NCBI GenBank assembly: GCA_029532415.1
Contig: JAQOTA010000054.1
Coordinates: forward strand, 806,001 to 870,000
Direction of reading: 5' to 3'
DNA length: 64,000 nucleotides
Source of the DNA: Marasmius tenuissimus
Taxonomy: Eukaryota > Basidiomycota > Agaricomycetes > Agaricales > Marasmiaceae
This document shows, piece by piece, positions 57,299 to 64,000 of this stretch. Every line of letters begins with the position of its first letter. The first letter of the stretch is position 1. Under the pieces are notes generated by a model. It made no database searches. It saw only the letters and a program-made list of their open reading frames with translations, and was not told the origin of the DNA. The translations under genes were made by a program, and so were the position numbers.

Positions 57299-58606
57299 TT
57301 ACGAACGAGATCTTCTTTGATCACTTTCAGGATATCCAGGCAATGATTCATCGACATCCCATAGTTGCCCCTCCTCCTGTAATCGTTGGTTCAATTCCAT
57401 GACCAACTCATCCGTCGTGAAAACTTGCATTGCCGACCGAGGAGTCGCTGGCGCCAGGGCAACGTCTACCAGACCATCCACACCATTTTGTACCAGTACT
57501 AGAGTGCTAGCGGGTAACGTATCCTCTGGATCCGCCCAGTCCGGCGGCGGCGCTAGTTTAATATCAGGATCTCGACCAATATCTTGATGAATCGTAATGT
57601 CAGCCTCGGGTCGCTGGGTACGTTGTTGCGCAGCTTCATAATCAGATTTTGGCGAAATAGCTTTCTCTGATGGCTGCATCCGAAATGGATAGATTTCCAA
57701 TGAAGGCGTTTGCCCCACAGAACGTCGTTTCCGCAAATAGCATCGGAGGATAAACACGACTGATCCAAGTATGAGAATGCTCCCGACGATAGCACCGACG
57801 ACTATTGGGACTATAGGTAATTTTCGGGTCTGTGAGGCATCATCTGGGGCGGAAGGTCGACTGCGACCCAAAAGATAGAAATGTCAATCAGCCTTTAGAA
57901 GTTTTGCCGGGGACGAGAGTAGGGATCCCTCACCTTTCACTCCCGGATGCCGTACTTGACGGAAGCTCTGTACTGTGGATAGCTTTGATAGAAGCAGATG
58001 TGGGCACAGTGGAGGGCCTAGAAGAGGTAAAGAATGTGTCACCGGACGCTTCTAACACTCTGACTTCTCGATCACTGATGAACAGAGGACCATGGGTTCT
58101 AGAATACACTTAGTACCCGTACGGCTTGACGAAGATCACCATCTGGCAGTCGCACTCACAAAGCGCTTAGGGCCGCTTCAGTCATACCTAACTGGTACCA
58201 CCTGTGTTAGTGGTTCATAAGAAGTATTCCAATGCACACTGGATTGAATAACGCACCCCGCATCAGGATAGGGGACCTCCGTCACACCCGATACAGTCGA
58301 ATTGGCTACATTCACAGGGACTCCACCTTGCTGCAAGTCTTCGGTACCGAAGGTCACCCATACGAGCACGAATGATGATGGGTCTTTGGAAGGGTCTCGA
58401 CCCCATGTTACGTTAGCCTTCAATCCTAATTGAGGCGTCGTCTCAGGTTTAGTGGGTCGAATATCAGAGATTGTGAAACCTTTCGTTCCCGAGAGAACGA
58501 GCCACAAAGTCAAATAGAGCTCTCTGCAAAAGGTGATTGAAGATGAGATCCATTGCCCCGTAATGACAGTAGAGCGAACTTACAGGGCAAGTCTGGAAAG
58601 GAACAT
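57299..58606 (-). CDS. Single-pass type I membrane protein, mushroom Ser/Thr-rich receptor-like class
   Basis: Exons (transcript order) 58606-58584, 58523-58188, 58098-57934 and 57860-57299 total 1086 nt, 361 residues. The N-terminus (FLSRLALELYLTLWLVLSG) is a signal peptide made by joining a 23-nt first exon. An extracellular beta-rich part of about 100 residues follows (ANVTWGRDPSKDPSSFVLVW), then a Ser/Thr-rich stalk (FFTSSRPSTVPTSASIKA), one transmembrane helix (LPIVPIVVGAIVGSILILGS, continuing VVFILRCYL) with a basic RKRR stop-transfer sequence, and a cytoplasmic tail of about 150 residues rich in Pro, Asp and Glu ending SLPGYPESDQRRSRS. This layout is common and uncharacterised in Agaricomycetes, superficially like fungal wall-stress sensors but without a WSC domain. 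Partner and role unknown. Confidence 0.8.
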
Positions 58607-59549
58607 AGTTTTTGAGCAGAAGCTGGGGGCCGAGCAGTCGGAGACAAGGGAGAGATGTCTTTCTTACGGTTTTTCTTCGAGAGGACTGTATATGAGCATT
58701 CTCGAACGAGTACCATGGTTGCGATCAGATTTGCGTTGGCTTTGGCTGGCAGCGACGATCACTGATCATAAAACATGATCGACGACGAGTCAATGTGAAT
58801 ATCACAAACTGTACTCAAATGAAGATGGACAGTTGCGAGGAGCAGCATACTGGATCAGATGTGAATTGCGGCAGTGGCCAGATGCCTGATCAACGTCCCC
58901 ACACCACTGTATTTCTCTTCTATGTGTGTTGTCGAACGAACGGAGAAGCTGTGTACCTACTAAAATTATGGTTCGATACACCCTGTATATTTGCAACGGC
59001 CCGCGCTTGCATCTCGGACCTCTAGACAACACATCGATCTCTAGGATGTGAGAAATTTATACAGATCCCGCGGCACGGCACAAGCACAGCAGCACAATAT
59101 GCATGACTCTGTAGATCTGGGGGGTAAATAGCTAAGCAGTCAAGCAACCCTAGATGGAGAAGACGACAGCCGAGTGTAGCGGCACGCCGAGCAGCGAATA
59201 TAAGTGAAAGAAAAGATCGTCAGGCCGATGAACAGAAACAGTCCGAACAGGCTAGAAAATCCCCAGAGAACGAAAGAGCCCCCCGAAAGAATAAGTTGAC
59301 ACCAAATTTCAATCCCGAGCCCACCGCTTCGATTTCTGGTGACATGACTCTTCCTCCGAGCATGCAGGATAAGAGCGGACCGGAGGTTCCATGGGTCTGA
59401 AACATATCAGACTCGCACACTGGCAAACGGACAGACAGACAGACGTGTCTGCTACATGGTGGATTTTGGTTCAAAGCCAAGCGGGGTCATAGTTGGTGTG
59501 GATAAGGACGACTCGCGTAGGAAGCCTTGAAAAATCACGAACACGAGCA
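58607..59549. other. Intergenic region, no supported gene
   Basis: Short frames only. ACAGACAGACAGAC near 59431 is a small microsatellite. Confidence 0.5.
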
Positions 59550-61750
59550 ATGAGGAGCCCAGATAGGAGGGGTAGGTCATATATCGACAGGATCCTCCAC
59601 AGCACGGAATATAGTCGTTCCTGCTACACTAGAGACCCCCCTGTCCAGCAAGATCCAGTCTCCTCGCGAAATGCCACCTCGCAATCGGATCCTCCCCTCT
59701 CAGATCCGAATTGCCACTGCCCTCACCCACCCACCGCGCTGTTCACTCCCCGACCAAATTCAATTTCATTGCCAAAACAGAGGATGGGGTATAGGGGAAT
59801 TGAGCTGCTTGGACGATGACGGTAGTGTTTGGGTGATGTACATGGTTTGGAGAACTTTAGGTATGGAGAGGGTGCAGGCTTCTGGCGGGTTATCCAAGGG
59901 GTTCAAAGTTGTGGATGATGAGGCTAGACTTGGAGGAGGAACGATTTACGGCGTTTACGGAGGGGTTTGTTGTACCTACACGTAGGCAAAAGAGTCAGTC
60001 AAAAGGTGGGGACAGATTTGAAGGTGATTCACGGATCAGATGGGCAAGAAAAGCGGATGATGTTGTAGAAATAGTGTGAAGCTTGTGATAGGTCTCCAGC
60101 GTCGAGGGGATCCAACAAGAGCAGAATCTGTTCCGGAGTTTCGGGGGATAAGGATGTGATCGATGTTTTTGGAGTGGTGCGGCGCCGTCTGCTAGCCCTG
60201 TACGTCGTATAATAAAAATATTGACTGATAGTGATAGAAAGCAAGGCCGACCGTGTAATGTTTTCCCTGGTGTCGTCGTCATCATCATCGGCCTATGCAA
60301 GGAGAAAGAGAGGATACAAGCAGCTCATCTCCCACGCTCGGCACCCTTCCACCCCTACAACCAGTCCTATTGAAGTTTCCCTGTAGATTGAAAGCCCGAT
60401 CCTCCTCTCATGTTGTCGTCAGATAACTTTCGAACTTGAGTGATGAATTTTCGAGTCAGCTCGGGCCTCATACTTGTGAAAGCTTTGGGGTATCCGAGTG
60501 GTAGTCGCTAATCCTGTAACTTTGGTCGAATGCTGAGCAGTATGTTTTGCGGTTCATCTGAGTCAACGGCGAGGAGGTTCTTGTACATGTCGAGAGAAAG
60601 AGGATCTGCACTGGTTCGAACTGAAACTCTCACGTGGTCGGACCATGACCATGACTCCGGTCCGTCTCCGCTAAGCTTTCGCTTTCACGACGATCGCGAC
60701 CTCAAGCACGCAAGCTCTTCGATGAGCAGGTAAAGAGAAGTGGCGTCGCAAGGGATGATTACTCCCGGAGTAATTGATCTCAAACAAGTGTACGCTCTTT
60801 ATTGCTCTCAATCACCATATTCACTGGAACTTATGGCAGCAACTACCTCCAATCCCTTGTTTGATCATATAGCCTAGACATTTCGACTAGGAAAGAGAGG
60901 AGAGTGCGGGGAGAAGCAATCATCTGGCTGTGATATGAATTTTTTGCGTCCTCGTCGTTTCTTCAAATCGCCGAATCCATTGAATATTCTCCATCTAGAG
61001 AAACCACAATCGCTTTGTCAAATCTTCCCGGTAAATAATCGAGCTCATGAACCTCAGATCCGACGTAGTATGTTTTCACTAGCTACCTTACGATGACTTG
61101 GATGCTTCGGTCGAAGCAATCTCTCTACTCAGTCGGCTCGCACCTTTCCTGAATTAGGCTCGAGGTATTCCTTGAAATCTTTGCCGGAATCCCGGAATCA
61201 AACTGACAAGCACGACCTCGAAAGGGTTTAAAGATCGTGTGCATCGGTTCTCAGAGCATTTGTCGAGGACTGTGGGAGTAGGGACCCTCTTTCTACCTCG
61301 TAATGGTTCATTCTCTGCTCACACTAGTTCGGCCTTACGTCTACGAGTTGCTCAGCATTGCGAGAACATCTCGATAGCCAAGTGATTGTAAATCCAAGTC
61401 ACGAGTCGTGCAAAATTATGTCTAGTAACTGGCCCGAAGCAATCCCGCACGAAAGAAACTGAACCTCAATTCTACCAGTCCGAATCCCACTCAAACCGAA
61501 CACCACCTTACAAGAACATAGTAAATGACGCCTCAGCACGCAAAACTCAATGAACACGGCAAGCTGAACAGCGAGAGGCGACAGCGGGCCGGCAGCAATT
61601 TGGAGGAAGGCACAGAGGCTGACGCAGAGGTATGCGAAGACCTTGATGGAAGCGTCCAACCCAACTTAGACGGTTCTGATGCAGACGCCGAAGGACCGGA
61701 GGGGTTGAGAGGGTCAATTATCGTAACAGGGAAATGGTAACTTACGGCGC
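59550..61750. repeat. Old segmental duplication, copy 2
   Basis: Counterpart of 50160-52450 in the same orientation, with the secreted-protein relic at its right end. No intact gene inside. Confidence 0.65.
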
Positions 61751-62110
61751 TCAAGTTGACGAGTAAGCGACTGGAACGACGTTGATGGAAACGGCGACAC
61801 TGCTTTAAGCGTCAATCGTTGGCGGTGTGAACGGGGAGAATGACCAAGTCATTAGATCTTGATCCAGGCTGTGGCACCCTCTATGATAACTATGATATGA
61901 TATCGGTGACAATAGGCTTGGTATGATCGGCTTTGCACTCCCTCAGAGCGTCTGAGAATCAAAATGTAAGTCTCAAAGGCACTGGAAATGAAGATAGGAA
62001 CGGGGATACTCACAAATCTTCTCGGCCATAGTAGACATTTTCCTCTGAATACCCTCGACGATGATGGCGACGGGCGAGGACTTGGTAACACATGGTGTGA
62101 CTCGTACATT
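61440..62110 (-). pseudogene. Relic of the small secreted-protein family (all three exons recognisable)
   Basis: Minus-strand pieces in order: SSPVAIIVEGIQRKMSTM then AEKI (exon 1 end, followed by a plausible donor near 62013); DALRECKADHTKPIVTDI (exon 2 start), which soon runs into stops; and MDASIKVFAYLCVSLCAFLQ (exon 3). They match copy 1 at SPVPVIIGDVQNKISPML, HALKECKADEIKPIVTDI and LDACIKIFASLCVSLSAF. The signal peptide is missing and the second exon is interrupted. It lies just downstream of FamH. Confidence 0.75.
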
Positions 62111-62398
62111 TCTCGAACCTCCGACCATAGGGCTTTAGTACCTCAGACCAAATCAGCGCATCACTGATCCTCCCATGACCGACGAACTCGTTGACCAAAT
62201 GCTTAGCCATACTGTAGATGGCTGGGTAATCCTCACGCTCAAGCGCCGTGCTGAACAATCCGAGGCTTGAACTGACAATCGGACTTCACTGGGTACGGAT
62301 TGCCTCGGTTTGAACAGGGACTTCACTCGTCGAAATGCCACGAGTGTATGCTGATCCAAAATCGGTTGAAACTAATGGTTTGTGTACAAGCTCTGAAG

Positions 62399-64000
62399 CT
62401 ACTCGTCCATCGGGGTCACCTCAACGTGGAGGTTGGCCATTAGATTAATACAGTCTTCCATATCAACGTCCATCGAGCTTTCCTGAAAAGGTTCTCGCGA
62501 AAATGAGGCGTCTTGTGAGCTGAAATTCATCTCGGAACAATCGTCGACCTCCATTCCTTCCAACTCGGGCTCGGACTTCGAGTCTAGCAACATGGAGATC
62601 AGGAAAAATGACCTTTGATGAAGGAATGAAGAACGAAATGCTCACTCTCATCATCCTCCACACAATCCTCGAGACGGCTGCCATTCTGGGGAAGGATTTC
62701 GAGGATGGGATAACACAGTGACCGAGCAAAATCGGTTGTCGTAGGATCAAATCCTTGAGCCTCTTGCCACTGTCGTACGAGATCATAGACTTCGACCGTC
62801 CAATGAGTGGGTTCTAACGGATGGATGCTTTGGTAAAAACTAGGCAGACGAAGCGCTACACGCTGCGTTTCGGGCATCACTGAGTCTCCAGTCGGATCAA
62901 GCGACCAGTAGTATAGACTTTCAGCGGATGCCCGAAGCCAAGCAGCCACATCAGGTGCCGTGTCGGGCAGCTGCGGCGGTGGTAGGACAAAGAGATAACA
63001 CTCGTTTAAATTGAACTGCGCTTCAACACGCCGGGGATTGTCGTTGATGTTCGGGTGGAGGTAGAGTTGTATCGAAATCCATTTGTACAGTGCTAGAAAT
63101 TGAAAGTGTTCAATGGGTGGGAACAATGTACACTGTTCCAGCAATTGGGCACGCACTATAACCCTCCCATTCTTCCCTTGGAGTGCCCAAGACGTGAAAT
63201 ACATGGGCAGCCTGGCTCAACCACAGCTTGCTAAAATACGTTGAGGATATGTGGGTGTAGAATGAGAACAATATCCTGGTGATCCGATAATTTGATATGG
63301 TGAGCCTGGGCGGTAACTGGTAAGTCAGAGCCTTGAGCAACTGTGACGGGTAAGTTAGATTCTACCGTATCCTTCCATCTTCCATGGTTGTCCGTTCCGG
63401 CTGCTGAAGGTACCGCGGTTCGTGGTATAAGTAATTAAGACTGAAGGACCAGGGAATCCCGGCGAATTTAGCCACAGGTTGTCGACGGGAAGATGACCAT
63501 ATATAGTTGTAATAATCGTAGTTAGCGATGGAAACGGGGTGTGTCCACATACACTCCTTAAAGAGTGCATTCAGAACGAACTCGCTTGATGTATTCTTCA
63601 CCATGTTGTCTGTGAATGTGAGATTGCTGTACATGCTGAGAGGTAGCGGCGAGGGCTCTGGGTGCGGAACATTTTGAGATATTACTCCCCGCAGTGTGAA
63701 TATTCCCCTATTCAGACTGGGACCAGCAGGACCGAGACAGATCTCTCCCGTTCGTGGTCGAATCCAGAGGTTGCTGCTGCTGCCGTGACTAACTTCCATT
63801 GAACCTGAGAATATGGAATCGGCGGAAGAGAGGAGATTCGAACGTGCCTGTTGCAAATCCGTGTCAAGTTCAAGGCAACAATCTTGCAAATGGGAATATT
63901 CTGTAGCATACTATTTGACCTCGAACAGCAAGATAGCATTTTACTTCCAAAGAATTGTGCGCTCCTTCGATGACTTGCTTGGCCGGGATTAATTCTGGAG
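62399..64000 (-). CDS. FamH: expanded-family member, 3' part (5' end beyond window)
   Basis: Only exon 6 onward is inside the window. It reads SNLWIRPRTGEICLGPAGPS near 63770, LPLSMYSNLTFTDNMVKNT, AKFAGIPWSFSL, LWLSQAAHVFHVLGTPREEW near 63200, LPPPQLPDTAPDVAAWLRAS near 62960, MPETQRVALRLPSFYQS, VYDLVRQWQEAQGFDPTTTD, FARSLCYPILEI, and finally SSMDVDMEDCINLMANLHVE with the stop at 62399-62401. Compared with FamB and FamC it has about 15 extra residues after the MDVDMED tail, shared only with relic FamF2. The visible exons carry no certain stop or frameshift, but exon borders were not all resolved, and the region 63040-63340 (after the WIRPRTG exon) is the least clear. Belongs to the GPAGP subfamily. 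Confidence 0.7.

Noticed and set aside
57130..57357. 75-codon minus-strand frame as an extra exon of the membrane-protein gene
   Set aside because: The upstream frame already ends at a natural stop (57299), and the open frame overlaps the recent inverted repeat, so it is not conserved coding sequence.

Overview
The window is genomic DNA of a filamentous basidiomycete, most likely an Agaricomycete mushroom. Genes carry many short (about 45-75 nt) GT-AG introns. Gene content (GH3 beta-xylosidase, GH127/DUF1680 enzyme, P450 relic, NCS1 permease, FAD monooxygenase) fits a plant-debris fungus. The commonest gene type is a lineage-expanded family whose style (GG-x-F-x-x-V-x-G start, degenerate kinase-like core) I associate with Agaricomycetes. 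No bacterial features were seen.

Layout. 1-2498: 3' part of an NCS1 nucleobase permease. 2928-3738: decayed HAD phosphatase, paralogous to the intact gene at 34684-36032. 4582-6858: first intact member (FamA) of the expanded family. 7371-9826: GH3 beta-xylosidase. 10690-11945: P450 relic. 12841-14343: family tail relic followed by an intact secreted Ala/Val/Leu-rich protein. 15360-23235: tandem duplication holding FamB (broken) and FamC (nearly intact), separated by an 8-bp-TSD hAT-like MITE and an apparently complete Tc1/mariner element. 24358-25877: FAD monooxygenase. 26533-29838: 22-exon GH127-like enzyme. 31005-33314: FamD. 34241-34326: intron-containing tRNA-Ala. 34684-36032: HAD phosphatase. 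36-39 kb: gene-poor. 39297-44541: secreted-protein copy 2 and FamE. 45-50 kb: repeats and a U2 snRNA-like locus. 50-64 kb: duplicated blocks with FamG, FamH (cut by the window end), relics, and a single-pass membrane protein beside a 61-bp near-perfect inverted repeat.

The main theme is birth and death of one gene family. Three members (FamA, FamD, FamG) can be reassembled from nine exons with identical intron phases into 599-601 residue proteins. One (FamC) has a one-base defect, two (FamB, FamE) are broken, one is partial and two are C-terminal relics. A small secreted-protein gene or its relic repeatedly sits downstream of family members, so the duplicating unit seems to have been the pair. 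Exon models for GH3, GH127, the monooxygenase, the HAD enzyme, the secreted proteins, the membrane protein and FamA/D/G were checked by hand for reading-frame closure. Functions come from motif recognition, not searches.
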